DNA of 64,000 nt, taken from positions 17,184,804-17,248,803 of the forward strand of contig OX235277.1 in the NCBI GenBank assembly GCA_944472155.2. Direction: 5' to 3'. This stretch comes from Trichobilharzia szidati (taxonomy: Eukaryota; Platyhelminthes; Trematoda; Strigeidida; Schistosomatidae). The translations under genes were made by a program, and so were the position numbers. This document shows, piece after piece, positions 11,480 to 23,607 of this stretch. Under the pieces are notes generated by a model, which did not search any database, was not told the origin of the DNA, and worked only from the letters and a program-made list of their open reading frames with translations. Position 1 is the stretch's first letter. Every line of letters begins with the position of its first letter.

Positions 11480-12300
11480 AACTGTAAAAGCAAATATATG
11501 TATATATGCACCTTCATAAAAGTGTGATATATAAGCTGAATATTCAATTTAGTATGGACATAAAATTAACTATTTTCATTTATATTCTCTGTTTACTAAT
11601 TTCCAGTGGGTCTAGGGAAACTCGTGACGGTGAAATCGAAACTGGGGTATAGAAACATGCTTTCTTCAGGAGAAAGGCCAATTTAAATATTTAAAATTAT
11701 ACGCCTAATTCAACTATTGGAAATCTTTTGCGCAAAATAAACTTCTAATTTTGCAGAGTTAATACACTTCTTAGTATTATACTGAGTTTAATCATTGCAG
11801 AAAACAAGCCTTATTTCCTTAGGACTAAAGTAGTTGGTGTAATTTTCAACAGGAGACTCGTTTCCACTATCTGAAAACGGCCTTGAAGCATTTCTCATTG
11901 CAAATCCATCCAGTCGTCGTAAGTGCACATCTTTAGAAGTGAACAGTTGAATGGTTGCTATTTGTGCTAATTGTGAAGACTTTTCAAAATTATTTTGATC
12001 GCATGATGTGAGGGGAATTCAACTGCACACACACACATTTTTAAACCAAGAATTATTATCTGGATTGAAATTATTCCATGTTTACACAGAAGTACCACAT
12101 GGAAAATGAGTGCCTTTCTCACCATCATAATCACAGTTATATTTCTTGATTAAGTCTATAATAACTATCGCTCTACTTGCAGTGAACTTCCAGTGGATTA
12201 TCCAGTCGTGCATTATTTCAAAGTTTCTCAGTTTAAAATAAAAAGAAATCAGGTGAGCGTTTCTCAGAGCTAATCAGCTGTCTTCCAATATACGATCAAA
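11480..12300. repeat. Diverged repeat, partner of 57740-58500
   Basis: Shares ordered blocks with the second site in the same orientation, e.g. TATAAGCTGAATATTC (11531; 57792), CAACTATTGGAAATCT (11719; 57958) and TTTTCAAAATTATTTT (11981; 58231). Too diverged for exact ends. Probably intronic or intergenic sequence duplicated with the gene family. Confidence 0.6.
12123..12155 (-). CDS. Candidate 33-nt exon
   Basis: Minus strand: acceptor ending TTATTATAG, 33 bases, then donor GTGAGAAAG. Only one of the three phases is free of stops, and it is the phase used by all the other candidate exons (one base carried in); it reads LIKKYNCDYD. There is no intact paralogue to support it, so it remains a prediction. 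Confidence 0.35.
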
Positions 12301-13037
12301 AGAAAACAAAATAAAAATTTGTTTTCCATCGAAGATTAAGGTTTACACTTGTGTATTTCTCTGAAGCCAACTGTGAATACTTCAGGATATCGAGAAGGAC
12401 AACTTAAGTATGAATTACCATGTCTCATAAATACTATAAAATTAACATTCCGACTTGTGAAATTGATTCTGTCATCTGTGTTTGTCCTCGAAACATTCAA
12501 TCGTCCACAATAGTATTATATTTCAAAGCTCAAGCAATCAAAATATGTAAGAAAACTTACGCCTACTATTAGTCATATAAGAAAAAATATAAAACATCCA
12601 ATCACTTTTAATTTTTGCCCGATTCATTAGTAAAGTGGATGTTTCTGCTTTATCTAACTGACATGCATATAAGAACTCAGATAGCATAGCAAGATTTTGT
12701 TGTATCTTGGTTGAATTAACATGTTTGGGGTAAGGTACGAGTCATTTAGAACTACGTTGTAATTAGTGGTTCCTGAGTTGATCATAATCACAGGTATTTT
12801 GGAAACATTCCTAATTTCTCAGATATTCCGCCTCCATTGCACCACGTGTAAGCAATTGCACTCCAGGATATAATTCAATGAAAACGTTTTCAAATTCCTA
12901 TCTATTTTTCGAGGAGAATCCCATTGAGAATAGCCGTTAGTTCAAATGACTCGACATAAATTGTTTGGAAAATATATCTGACGTAGGGTAAATTGATATA
13001 TCAGCATAATGAAAGAAACTCGTTAAGTTTGATAATA

Positions 13038-13769
13038 ATAATAATATTAATTTACTACGGCTATCTCCTACGGGAGGATGAGCCGGCTTCATGAACATCT
13101 CGAATCATCGCTGCCCAGGCGCGGCGATCTGATGTAAGGTTTCGCGACAGGGTTATCCAATTCTTGTTCCACAGACGGATTCCGTAGACGGTTTGTAGCC
13201 TCAGGCACTCCATATCAGCCTTGACTGTACTGGGAGTTCATGAAGTTTCATGGGAATTTGGTACGAGTGATGTCCCCAGAATCGCTCGGCCTTTTGTTTG
13301 AGAGTGCAGCTCTAGCCTTTACACGACCAAGTGTGACCTACAAGGCAGTAGGAGTGGAGTAGGGAGTCCACTATCCATTGGCAGCCGGTGACCAAAGTTC
13401 GGTTCATACGCCTTTTTGAATGGGGACAGACATCCAGGACATCCAACAAGCCCTTTGTCCATACGTCTACCGGTGAGCTCCAGTGAGCTTCATACGCCAG
13501 TCGTTGGAGGTTTGGAATCAGAGTTTAGCCATCTCCCCTAGACTGTCATCCAATGGGCAGTCAACCCGGTGAAGAGCGCCGGGCATCCGCTTTCGCCCTC
13601 TCACTTTGGTGAAAAACACCTCCGCCACGTGAAGGCAGTGAGTAGGACTTCCTCAGGAGAGGCTATGTAAGACGCCCGGTCATATGGGAGCATTCCAGGA
13701 GGTGTGCGGAGGGGTGGCTAACCCGCAGAGCAAGGCACCCACCCCCGACCATCCTGAGACTTTGGAGGC
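13038..13769 (-). mobile_element. Internally deleted non-LTR element, complete insertion
   Basis: A GC-rich block in AT-rich surroundings, bounded by the direct duplication AGTTTGATAATA (13026-13037 and 13770-13781). On the minus strand it starts near 13769 with a non-coding, GC-rich leader and ends in TAATATTATTATTAT, a 3' tail like those of non-LTR elements. Only the last 170 bases before that tail look coding. At 732 bp it cannot be autonomous: it resembles a LINE whose middle was lost and which was then mobilised as a short unit. I do not know the parent family. Confidence 0.78.
13061..13232 (-). pseudogene. LINE C-terminal coding remnant inside the 13-kb element
   Basis: Open to the TAG at 13061-13063, reading MECLRLQTVYGIRLW and then SDRRAWAAMIRDVHEAG. 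DRR.W followed by a short basic end and a stop directly before the (ATT)n tail is what the C-terminus of a non-LTR polyprotein looks like. No endonuclease or reverse transcriptase motif is present in the element. Confidence 0.55.
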
Positions 13770-13781
13770 AGTTTGATAATA

Positions 13782-15771
13782 CGTATTTTATGGAATAAAT
13801 AAAGTAGCTGCATGAACTATGCGCTAGTGGTGGTATAGTCGTATATAGTGCAGCAGTGAACAGATACTAATGAAGCAGAAAGCAAACTGATTGCAAGTTA
13901 GGGAAATTAATTCTACTCTGGTTTTATAAAAACAGCTGAAATCAAAGCACTAATCAGTCCGGAGAAAAAGACGGGAATGGGATGGAAAGTAATAGTACAC
14001 TGCCGTACTGCTCATTTTTATTCAAGGGAGACGCATTATCCATACACATAAGGTTAGGAAATGAATTCCAACAGTGACAGTGGTTATCCTCAGCTCTACT
14101 GTCATTACAAGTGGTCATTTCACGGAATACTAAATGCAGACGGCTTCTACAGTTCATCAGTGATTGAAGTTGTCAATGTAATGTCTTCAGTCAACATATT
14201 ACACCAAGAGGAATTCTGACAAAATCATGAATGTCAAATTAATCACTCGTGTACGTGCTAACTAGCACTTCTTATATGTTTGAATGATATATTGAAACAC
14301 TTGGCCTTTCCTTATGGCCATAAGGTTATATTAAAATAAAGTAATGAATACTTAATATCTTCTCACATGTGCGGATCTTAGTTGTTTTGACGATACTGAC
14401 ATCGACACAAGAGAACTGATTCTACCATTGACGCTGACCCATTGATATGATTGGATGGTTAAGAGCAGTCAACAGAACCCTGTGCCCACTGATTCCTCAA
14501 TAACATTAATCAATGCACTCATCTAGTCAAACAGTGAATACAGAGATCATATCAGCAATAAAGTAATGGAAATAACAGTGAAATGTGCAATATTGAACAA
14601 TGAGACGTACGTTGGCAATTCACTAATAATTGGATAAATTATAATTTCAGTTTGAAAAGTATGCGATTTGAACATTAAAGTTTGACAGTAAAAGTGAGGT
14701 AGGAATGAAGCAATTACTTCATTTCGTTTCTAATGAAATAAAAATATTGATACATGTATCCAGTCATAAGGGTAATTTTGAAGTACTTCTAATCATACTC
14801 TCGTTGTGTGCTGACATTCAGCGAATTTTAACTTCAATGACAATTTCTTGATACTTGTCCATTTATGCTAAATAAATTTTGTATCGCTAATTATTGTCTA
14901 CTCATAAATAAAATTAAAAGGTTTGCATAGTGATGGCTAGTAAACCAAAGTTGAGAAATAGTTTATACCACATGAAATACACAGTAAACTCAATAAATTT
15001 GTAATGACATTGGTAATGGTTAACTGAGTAATACACAGAAGAGCACTTACTGAGTTCTTTAATTTAACAGAATATGAAAATAACAAATAGGTTGTGGCAT
15101 TTGAATTTGTTCTGTTTGCTCTCCGGATTTCTGATCAGTGTACTGACTCTTTCAAGTATATTCAACGTAATGCATTAGAATATTGATACTCAATATGCAA
15201 GTGATGCATTTCAAAATATAATTTGCAACAGAAATTCAATGTACCTTATTTAACTGCACTGACTTGACACTGCTGTCTGCATTATATGATATCATATATT
15301 TGAATGGAATTGTTTCGTGAAGTTTACAAGGACTGATATGTTTATTTAGATATCGTAAAACGGTTAAGTGTGTGCATATTCTGCAGCTGAAGAGAGATTC
15401 GTGAGGTGGAAGTCATAGTTTTAGAGGTAGTTACAGGTGCCATTTCAATGAAATCACTGAATTCACTACTTGAATATTTTACAGTTACACAATACCCTCT
15501 GTTTTACCTGTGTTTCGAATTATTTCTCCGGCAAAATCAACCAAGTTCTATTACACTTTTCGAGATAACCTTGACAACGGTAAAAATTATTCAGGTGAGA
15601 CTAAGCAATGCAACTGCAAAAGAATGACTAACATCCCTCTGCAGAATTTCAAACATATTTGTACTATATTTTTATTAGAAAGTGAACTCACGAAATTCTG
15701 CATTCAAAGTGATAATTCACATTTTATGATTGCTGATAAAATTACCATTGAATTCGTTACCCAGTCATAAG
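13782..15771. other. No supported gene
   Basis: AT-rich. Two isolated 6-base candidates on the minus strand (15051-15056 before GTAAGTG; 15692-15697 before GTGAGTT) have splice-like borders but are too short to trust alone. Confidence 0.4.
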
Positions 15772-15850
15772 ATTGGAAAAAGAGGAATGTTGGGCATGCA
15801 GTCAGCAGCCTCATACTTTGAGAACATTCAAGTTTCTGCGGTAAATTCGA
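15772..15850 (+). repeat. Old fragment of the SINE body / RTE 5' region
   Basis: AGAGGAATGTTGGGCATGCAG, a later AGCAGCCTCATA and AAGTTTCTGCGG follow the order of the SINE body at 1199-1270 (AGAGGAAAGGTTGGGCATGAG ... GCTAGCAACC ... GCTACAGAAACTTCAAG) with many changes. No tRNA head and no 3' end remain. Confidence 0.5.
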
Positions 15851-16611
15851 AATACAAGAGAAATATTGCTTTCCTTCAGTAGAAAGAAATCTACTCAAGA
15901 CGAAGGTTGGTGAAAGCATTGAATATTCCATTCAGTTGGCACGTCATCTTCAAAGGAATTAATTAAGTGTATATATTCAATAGGAAAATGAAACTACTAA
16001 TAGTGACGAAGAAACGATACAATGCATTTTAGATGTGCCAGCAAGCAGTGAACGCAGATATTCAATCAGAAAATGAACACGAGAGTGTTTTTCATACTAT
16101 AAATCATATATCAAGTGACGTTTTCTGAAAAGCATCTGACATTGTTCATAAAAGTTACTCCAAGACTGAAGATGAGCAGATATCTCCTATTTTAATTGAT
16201 TCGGTTACAACCATGTCAACATATGTTAACAGTTCACGTATAACCGCTTTTGGCTCGACAAAAAACTGATTTAGAAACCTGAATTTGTTCATCAGCTAAA
16301 AATTCACTGCGCATAAATATTTGATACATATCATTTTTCAAGATAGTCAAAAAAACCATATATCTTCAGCAAGAGAAACTGATTATAAGAGGTTATGAAC
16401 TTACTGAGAACACCTTTTTTATGCAATAAAAATCGAAGTGTTTGAAAGATTCATTTTGATATGACAGAGTATGTCACTCTGTCCACGCTTAAAACAATAT
16501 TTCGAGCAAACGGGTTGAGAATATTGGTTTTGATAATTTATTTTTTAGGATTCTATCTCGGCAAACATTTAGCTAGCGGTAAAAAGCAAGTTGATTAATA
16601 AAGTGACTTAC

Positions 16612-16620
16612 TAGTGGCAT
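16612..16620 (-). CDS. Candidate 9-nt micro-exon
   Basis: Minus strand: acceptor TTACTTGTTGTTCAG, exon ATGCCACTA, donor GTAAGTCAC. Both signals are near consensus. In the phase used elsewhere it adds Ala-Thr. No paralogue in the window. Confidence 0.45.
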
Positions 16621-16957
16621 CTGAACAACAAGTAACGTATAAATGTAGTCATATTGTGAAGACAATCTGAATAAAATACGCATGCATGAATGATAAAGTA
16701 ATACAAGCAATATCCTAACATATATTTTTAGGCTCGCATTCACGTCGATTGATGGTGCATTATTTCTCAAGTTGTCGTTTGTAGGCATGACAAGCTGCAA
16801 ATGATGCGTTTTTAACATAAAAGCTTGACCAATAGACAGGAGTCCACACACTAGAAGTAACTGTTACATCATATTTATCATCTGTTATACAATGTAAATG
16901 ACAACAATTATTTGATATAGCCCATACTACCATGGAGCAGTAAATCCATTCACTTAC

Positions 16958-16966
16958 TTTGTTTGT
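16958..16966 (-). CDS. Candidate 9-nt micro-exon
   Basis: Minus strand: pyrimidine-rich acceptor ending GTTTCACTAAAAG, exon ACAAACAAA, donor GTAAGTGAAT. Adds Lys-Gln in the common phase. AAG is a slightly weaker acceptor than CAG. Confidence 0.4.
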
Positions 16967-17474
16967 CTTTTAGTGAAACAAAAATCAAGCAATTCAAAAA
17001 TATAGTGGGGAAATCGGAATTTTAATCAAGCGTTTGTTGAATACAAGAAACTCTGTTTATCAAAACACGTTCCGTAGGTTCAGTGTGGTGCAACAACTAG
17101 GACATTTTTATTGAACTTATTGTGTGGAAATTAGCTTAAGGTATATTAATCTATGAATTATCGTAGAATGGAATGAGTTCTAAATATTGTCACTTAAAAA
17201 GAAGGTATCATATGCAAGTGACGTTTGTTAAATATGTCCCTGACTACAGTAACTGTACTGAAGAAGTCTAGATTCCTCATATCACTCAAGACTTTTGCAA
17301 AGGACTTCAATCACTACAAGATGCGTTTCTTCTGATTTTAAGAAAAAGTTGAAAATCTAATTCACTTTATACACTACTGTCGATGTATTGAATGGATGCG
17401 ATTGATCTCTTTTACGAGTATGCTTCTCGAACAGGTGGTTTGACGACGTCTGAGGATTTCACATGAGGTAATGT

Positions 17475-17594
17475 GGTGGATGCGTTGGTGGCACAGTGTT
17501 AGGACAGTCACCAGTCATGCATGTGGTCCAGATTTCGATCCCAGGCCAAAGCACCTGTTTACCTCGCTAAGCTAATAATAAGTCTGTTCACTAT
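17475..17594 (+). mobile_element. Decayed copy of the tRNA-derived SINE (head only)
   Basis: GATGCGTTGGTGGCACAGTG, a later GGTCCAGATTTCGATCCCAG and CTGTTTACCTCGCTAAGC follow the SINE head with scattered changes, including in the A and B boxes. The body is lost beyond about 17575 and the copy is followed at once by the hairpin insertion at 17595. Confidence 0.75.
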
Positions 17595-17747
17595 TGATAT
17601 AAGTATAAAACTTGGGCACTGTGGTAGAGTATAATTCCATAATGGATAAGATTTTATTTTGATAAATTTTTGATATTAACTGTAGTACAGTTAATATAAC
17701 TGTACTACACTGTGTGATTTATCAAAATAAAATCTTATCCATTATGG
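17595..17747. mobile_element. Short hairpin insertion flanked by 15-bp direct repeats
   Basis: AAGTCTGTTCACTAT occurs at 17580-17594 and again at 17748-17762, like a target duplication around 153 bp. Inside, 17635-17667 and 17717-17749 are a perfect 33-bp inverted repeat around a 49-base loop. Its first part (CTTGGGCACTGTGG, then ATAATTCCATA) resembles 40678-40716. No open frame. Could be a small non-autonomous element or a foldback created at a retroelement end. Confidence 0.6.
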
Positions 17748-18449
17748 AAGTCTGTTCACTATCATAGAATCCAGGATACGCATTTCGTCTTGAATTAGAT
17801 TTGATTTGTGGGTGTACCTGCTTTCCTTATTATGTGATTATATTCCCATTGTAATATAACCTGATAACTATAGTTTAAAATGTCAAAGATGTATACACAC
17901 ATGAGCGAAAAACTATAGTCCAAACGAACGACGGGAAATTCCATGGCGCATTAAAGGTAAAATGATGCCTTTAGCACGAAATGGCTGCCGTAATTCAAAT
18001 GGTCTATTGAATAACGCCTTCGCATCTGAAACTATGGCTTGAGGTTCACATTTCAGTAGCACTCGCTGAGAAACGCAGTTACATACAGTCACGAGTCATT
18101 AATATGACAAAATGTGCACCCTGAATCCCATATTTTTAAATACTAAAAGTCGAAAATGCTAGAAAATTTGGAAAACGCTTATCATTTGTGTAGTGGAAAC
18201 AAGCTACAAAATAGAGGTGAACTTTTCTAAGGTCTGATATATTAGTCAATAGTGATACCAGTGGGGGTGGGTGACTATGAGTTCTTCTCATTTTTCATTG
18301 ATTTCTTCTCAACTGACAAATTACAAATGTTCAATAAGCATAGTTGGCTGATTACTTTTTCTTCAGAAAAATGGTCTTCACTGGGATCGAAAAATCACAA
18401 ATATTTATGAATAGTAGTTTGAAGACAAGTAGGAGGAGATTTCACTTAC

Positions 18450-18455
18450 CTGCAA
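18450..18455 (-). CDS. Candidate 6-nt micro-exon
   Basis: Minus strand: strong acceptor GTTTTTCTGTTTCAG, exon TTGCAG, strong donor GTAAGTGAAA. The splice signals are among the best in the window. Because the exon itself ends in CAG, the same site could instead be a second acceptor with no exon here. Confidence 0.4.
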
Positions 18456-19956
18456 CTGAAACAGAAAAACGCTCAATTCCGGATTATCAAAACCATCAGA
18501 CCTATTATCAAACAGGCAAACTATGAACATTTGGTTAGTGGAATAATGTTCATAACTTGATTCAATTTTACAACGTGTGAGGGAAACTCGATTATTCGTA
18601 CACACACATTAGTTCTGAAAGCATGGAATTTGTTAATACATGTTTCTGAATCAGCTTGTATCAGATTTTAATTTCTATATTTTTGTTGTGTGCAGTGAGT
18701 CATAACGTTATTAGCTTATTCGCTCCTGGCTTTCACTACTAAAATCAGTTGAAACTAATTCACGTTGCTAAGCTTTTCTGACCTGTCAAGTTTTTGACGG
18801 AATCCTGTGCTGCACAAAATATCCTCGTTCGTTGCTTATCGGCACACAGTCAAACTGCTTCAGACACTTTGACTGCAGTGCGACCGACATCATTTTCCTC
18901 TGAAATCAGGTATTACTTCTCTAGAGAGATGCAAATACATACATGTATTCAGCCATCGGAAACTATTCTGAGCAAGTCATATGCTTTGAAATAGATAAAT
19001 ATAAAAATGTTAACTTTACAACCCCATTTTAATTGTAGCGACATTATTAGATATTATTATTTCTCCCAGCTTTCTCTTTAAAGCAAGTTATACAGCTTTC
19101 TCAAACTCCATAAAGAAGAATTAGTTTATAAAGCCAAATGACTTTGAAAACCAGAAGGCTGATTATTAGTTTCTTATACTTGCTGAAATCTCAAGACTAA
19201 AACTGGAAGCCTCATTAGATTTCATTATATAAACAGTCTTGAGATAGCACTGCATTTAGGCAAAGTTATGCTGTACATAGGATTCTTTGCACATGGCAAC
19301 CAGTTTCTTCAAATTTGTGAACCCACTCCTGCCAAAGTTCACATTTGTTTAGCATCATCTTGTGAGGTTATAATCAGGGTAGCGGTTAAATTGAAAACTT
19401 CATAAGACGGTGATGATTATTCTTCAACGACAAGTAACTCTTATCAAAACACAAGCTGAAAATGGTGTTTGCATAGGACGTTTTATAAAAGAACCACTAT
19501 ACAATCCACAGCGAAAATTCTGAATAATTTGAAATCATACGACATACTGCTTCTCAGGAATATTCATATGGAAGCTAGCACACGATCATGTCAATTGAAA
19601 TCAAGATTATTTGCATTTTCACGACGACTTTTTAAAGTTAACCTACTAACAATAGGAATGGTTGTCTCTTATAAGGGTGAAGTATTGCAAATGACTAAAA
19701 CGTTTGGAAGTAGTCGTAGCGTAAACGAAGTTGTTTTCACTATTACGGAAGGAATTCAACTCTTTCCGTTATATACATCGAATAGCTGGACAACAACATC
19801 TTTCATAATCTGTGTGCTTTTCTTTATATCGATATTCATCTCAGCTGCTGACTATTTAAGGTGTTATATAAACTCCACTGATCTGATATCATAAACCGTT
19901 TTAATGTAGATGTTTTATGGACTAAGAAAGTTGTATTTTATTTGGCAAACACTTAC
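18456..19956. other. No supported gene
   Basis: The longest plus-strand frame here (19469-19894, 141 codons) shows a hydrophobic stretch near its end but no domain, promoter or splice support; I leave it uncalled. Confidence 0.4.
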
Positions 19957-19965
19957 CATATAATC
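19957..19965 (-). CDS. Candidate 9-nt micro-exon
   Basis: Minus strand: acceptor TTTCTTTTCTGTCTGAAG with a long pyrimidine tract, exon GATTATATG, donor GTAAGTGTT. Adds Leu-Tyr in the common phase. Confidence 0.45.
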
Positions 19966-20345
19966 CTTCAGACAGAAAAGAAATGAAATTACCTAATTTA
20001 GCATGAGAATTTCAACACAGGGGACACATTCAGGCATATAAATATATTTGGGTGAAATTCAGGGAGCGAACCTCTCTTAGAACAAATTTCGTTAAAATTC
20101 TGGCAACGAGATAGGGCTCACTGAGGGAAGTCTTGATTAAGCTCTAATTTTCACTGAATGCCAAGAGTGATAGCACTCGCACATTGTTCAAATTGGCTTT
20201 ATACATCAAAACGTCATCACAATCATCCAAGTAGCATTCCCTCGATATTCTGTGAACAGAGGTATTTTTATACTATAGAACTTCAAGTCCTAATGCATCG
20301 CAGACCAAAATATTTTCCCAATATGTCAAAAAATTCAATACTTAC

Positions 20346-20354
20346 TTCCGAGAT
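20346..20354 (-). CDS. Candidate 9-nt micro-exon
   Basis: Minus strand: acceptor GTCTGAATTTCAG, exon ATCTCGGAA, donor GTAAGTATTG. Adds Leu-Gly in the common phase. Confidence 0.45.
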
Positions 20355-22977
20355 CTGAAATTCAGACATTATTACAAATATTGATCGCATTATTAATAAA
20401 CGTCGCTTGGAATTAAAATTACTAGCGGATGTAATGATATTTTATAATAAATAATCTTTTTTTATTACGTCCAAGAAGAGATTATGTAACCGATGCATAA
20501 AATGGGATTCAAAATAACCTTTGTAACTGTAATGCAAATTTAATATTATCCAGAAGATATCTGACGTCTATTCAGTCAAGCAAAGGTGTGGATAGATAGA
20601 AGGTCAATGAATGCCACTGCAGACAGTTTCGTCACATAAATGTTTCACAATTATTTTCTTATACTGAATGTGTTTTGTCATCTTGTTCAACATGAGATCT
20701 CTAAAATACAGCGAATCCTTATGCACTAGTTATGATGAAATGAACAAGAATTCGTCAGCCCACAGCTACCAAACCTTTGACCGATTGCTCTTCTCAAATA
20801 AAAGATTGAATTAGTAATTTGTGTCCATGTCACGGTGTCATCAACAAAACCGAATTGATGAAAGTACCCAGTACTTTCGAGCTTTGACATGAATGCATTC
20901 TTTGAGTTAAGATATCATTTATGACTTCGAATTACCACTTTTTTGAAATATTCAACCTGAACTATCCAGAAATCAGAATAATAAAGCTGAGTGGTACGCC
21001 CTGTGCATCTCAGGGAATTAACAGATTCGTATTTTCGTTGCTACTGATGATATTCGTCACTTCGTCTCTGATTAAAATATATGGATTCATTGGCTCATTT
21101 CTATTGCATCTCTTCACTATCCACAGAAAAACAACTACTGGCAGTATTTTTTAATTCAAATGAATTTAGTCGAATGTATAATGTCATTCAACCACTGCGG
21201 CTATAAAGCGAACACTCTTGAAATATATTCTTCAGTCTACTGTCAAATCTATCACAATGTAAGGAATCTCACTGAATATGTGCTATGTGTGAACTTTGAG
21301 GTTAGTTAGTACACTACTACGGTCCATGAGCACAGAAATTTCCCCTGAATTATTAACCAATTCAGACATAAGACGAAGTTGAATTTGATAAATTTAAAAT
21401 AGTTTTGTTCATTGTAGATTAATTTATTAAATTGAAAAACTAATACAGTAAAATATTTGAGTAAAATAGTTTCTACCATAATTCAAGAGTTTGTTTACCC
21501 AATAACACACTGATAAAACTGGAAAAACTTAGAATTCTTACATTTTTTAACTGCATCTGTAGATATTAGCATGTTTCAACATGAGTCATTTTAACGACTG
21601 TGAACCGGATTTGAGTTCATTTCATATAACACTGAACTCAGTCAGTCAAAATGTAACATAGTAAACGTATGAGAAAATTCTGCTCAAAACTTTCAGTATA
21701 CATTTTCACCATTGTATTCTTACCGTAAATACTCCTCAATTATTTTGTAGTTGGACAATGGTTGTTGTACCATGATATGTTGCCAAATATGTCACATGCC
21801 TATGTTATCACTTCATTGAAGTCTGCTTTAATAATTTTGCCAACACCTATATACTTGTACATATGTTCATGTGCATATATATTATTTTTCCACTTGGGAT
21901 GTTTGCGCTCCTCATACGGATATGGTTGAATATACTTTCCATGTTACATCGTTTCGTGTTATGCATCTAGCAGAGCACGCTAGAAAGAACAGATAGCCAT
22001 CAGCCAATTTTGTATGGTTAGTCAAGCCGTATTCGCGATTAATGCGTCTAATCCCAGCATCAGTGCCTTCAATCTCACTATCTTCAATCTCACTGTTTCT
22101 ACCTATTAATAAGGTGTTCAGTTCATAACATAATGACTGGTGAAAAGGGATGTATTGGAGAAACGCTTTGTCCGATGGGAATTTCAGATGTGGGGTTTCC
22201 TCTTACACTGAGTTGAAGTCATACGAATCTTTCTCGTCATTGTACATATAAAACACAGTAAACTAGTGAACTGTGCCTTGTGCATGTTCATGCTCACGTC
22301 ACCAGTGCAATTACTAGACGCCAAGCTTTCATTTGATGTATAACATATTTTCAGTGTAACAGCAATTGCGCTGGCTGAATTACAACGATACAGCTACTGT
22401 TATGTCGGTGATGATATAATTATACAAAAGAATTGTGGAGTTACTAGTGAAAAACAGCAGGTAACTGGAGTATAAACAACATCTGAATCACTGATCAATT
22501 TTCCCTAATTCGACTCAGCTCACAAAATGAAGATACAAGCCAGACTGATACCTGCCATTGGAAACAGTTCAGTTAATGTGTAACGTAAAACACTACTCAC
22601 AAAGTCAGGTTTAGACAGTATGCGCTGTTTCAACTGAGTTTAGCCACTTCCGGTCAGTATATACTCAAGAAATATTGATCAGTAATTTCTAGTCGATTGC
22701 TTGATTCGATTTTCATGTAGAAATCATCTTAAACCAATACCAGATAGAGAGGCACTGCAAACTTAAAATTAAGCACGTCTGATGCTCCACTACAGGTGAG
22801 AGCCGAAGGCACAGATTGATGATGATGCGTGGCGGGATAAGTGCTATAAGTTGAATTCACGGGTAATTGCTCAACTTTGAAGAAGATTCTGTTACAAAAT
22901 CAGTCAAATGAAGACAGACCAGAATTTGCAAGAATCGATGATGAAAAGAAGGGTGCTGTGGAATTTTGTGTACATAA
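20355..22977. other. No supported gene
   Basis: AT-rich. A possible 15- or 9-base exon ends at donor GTAAGAATT (21542-21556, minus) but the acceptor is ambiguous. Nothing else is recognisable in 2.6 kb. Confidence 0.4.
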
Positions 22978-23068
22978 AAATTGACATATGAAAATTGGTA
23001 TAACTTTCACACATGAGTCTCATTTCAAAAAATAAGTGAAAGGATAAAACTGAAATTTTGAGCATTAC

Positions 23069-23080
23069 CTGGTTTTACAG
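23069..23080 (-). CDS. Candidate 12-nt micro-exon, copy 1
   Basis: Minus strand: acceptor AAAGAATATGCAG, exon CTGTAAAACCAG, donor GTAATGCTC (GTAATG is weak). In the phase set by exon 1 it reads Val-Lys-Pro; in phase 0 it would stop. Three of the 12 bases differ from copy 2. Confidence 0.5.
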
Positions 23081-23191
23081 CTGCATATTCTTTAGTGAAA
23101 ATTGACATGTGAAAATTAGTTTAACTGTTAGATATGACTTCAAATTGAAAACATGAAATTAAATGTTAGAATAAGCATTTTTAGTCCTTAC

Positions 23192-23203
23192 CTGTTTTTA
23201 GAA
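23192..23203 (-). CDS. Candidate 12-nt micro-exon, copy 2
   Basis: Minus strand: acceptor TTATATTTTGTAG, exon TTCTAAAAACAG, donor GTAAGGACT. Reads Leu-Lys-Thr in the common phase, stop in phase 0. Paired with 23069-23080 inside a tandem duplication, which is how exon number could grow. Confidence 0.55.
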
Positions 23204-23531
23204 CTACAAAATATAAAATGTTCCAAAAATTTGTATTGATCAGTGATAATTTGTTAATGTATGCTTCAGGCAATGAAACGCGTCATCAAATTAGCAGCGA
23301 AACTGTTATCTGCATATCTTACAATGAAGAATCAGTTCTTCAGAAAACTAGAGTTTCACCTGACAAACACGCCGTATTTCATGCCTTTAGTGGAAATATA
23401 TCATTATTCTTGTCGTTCCTTTGTTGTCTGAGTGGAATAATGAACTTTAAACGAATGCTTAATAGTTTCAGTAGAAGTGGTGTGTGAAGATGCTAGCCTC
23501 ACCTCTAACCTGACTTACCTGTGAAATACAT

Positions 23532-23607
23532 CAGACTTGGATGAAACCCCAGACAGAGCGTGGCGTTGTTGGCGAGAATTATACCACTGAATCACTGACA
23601 GACACCA
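23532..23607 (-). repeat. tRNA-Gly-like pseudogene or SINE head
   Basis: On the minus strand GATTCAGTGGTATAATTCTC followed by GCC matches the 5' half and A box of tRNA-Gly closely, and GGGGTTTCATCC stands at the T arm where GGTTCGATTCC is expected. The acceptor stem does not close, so it is a tRNA-derived repeat rather than a gene. Confidence 0.55.

Larger units (their letters stand above)
22978..23217. repeat. 120-bp tandem duplication carrying a 12-nt micro-exon twice
   Basis: Unit 1 starts AATTGACATATGAAAATT (22978) and unit 2 AATTGACATGTGAAAATT (23098). Both end with the 12-base candidate exons described next. The units have diverged by substitutions and small gaps. Confidence 0.75.

Noticed and set aside
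19469..19894. 141-codon plus-strand frame with a hydrophobic segment
   Set aside because: No domain, start context, splice signals or second copy; composition is that of the surrounding AT-rich DNA.
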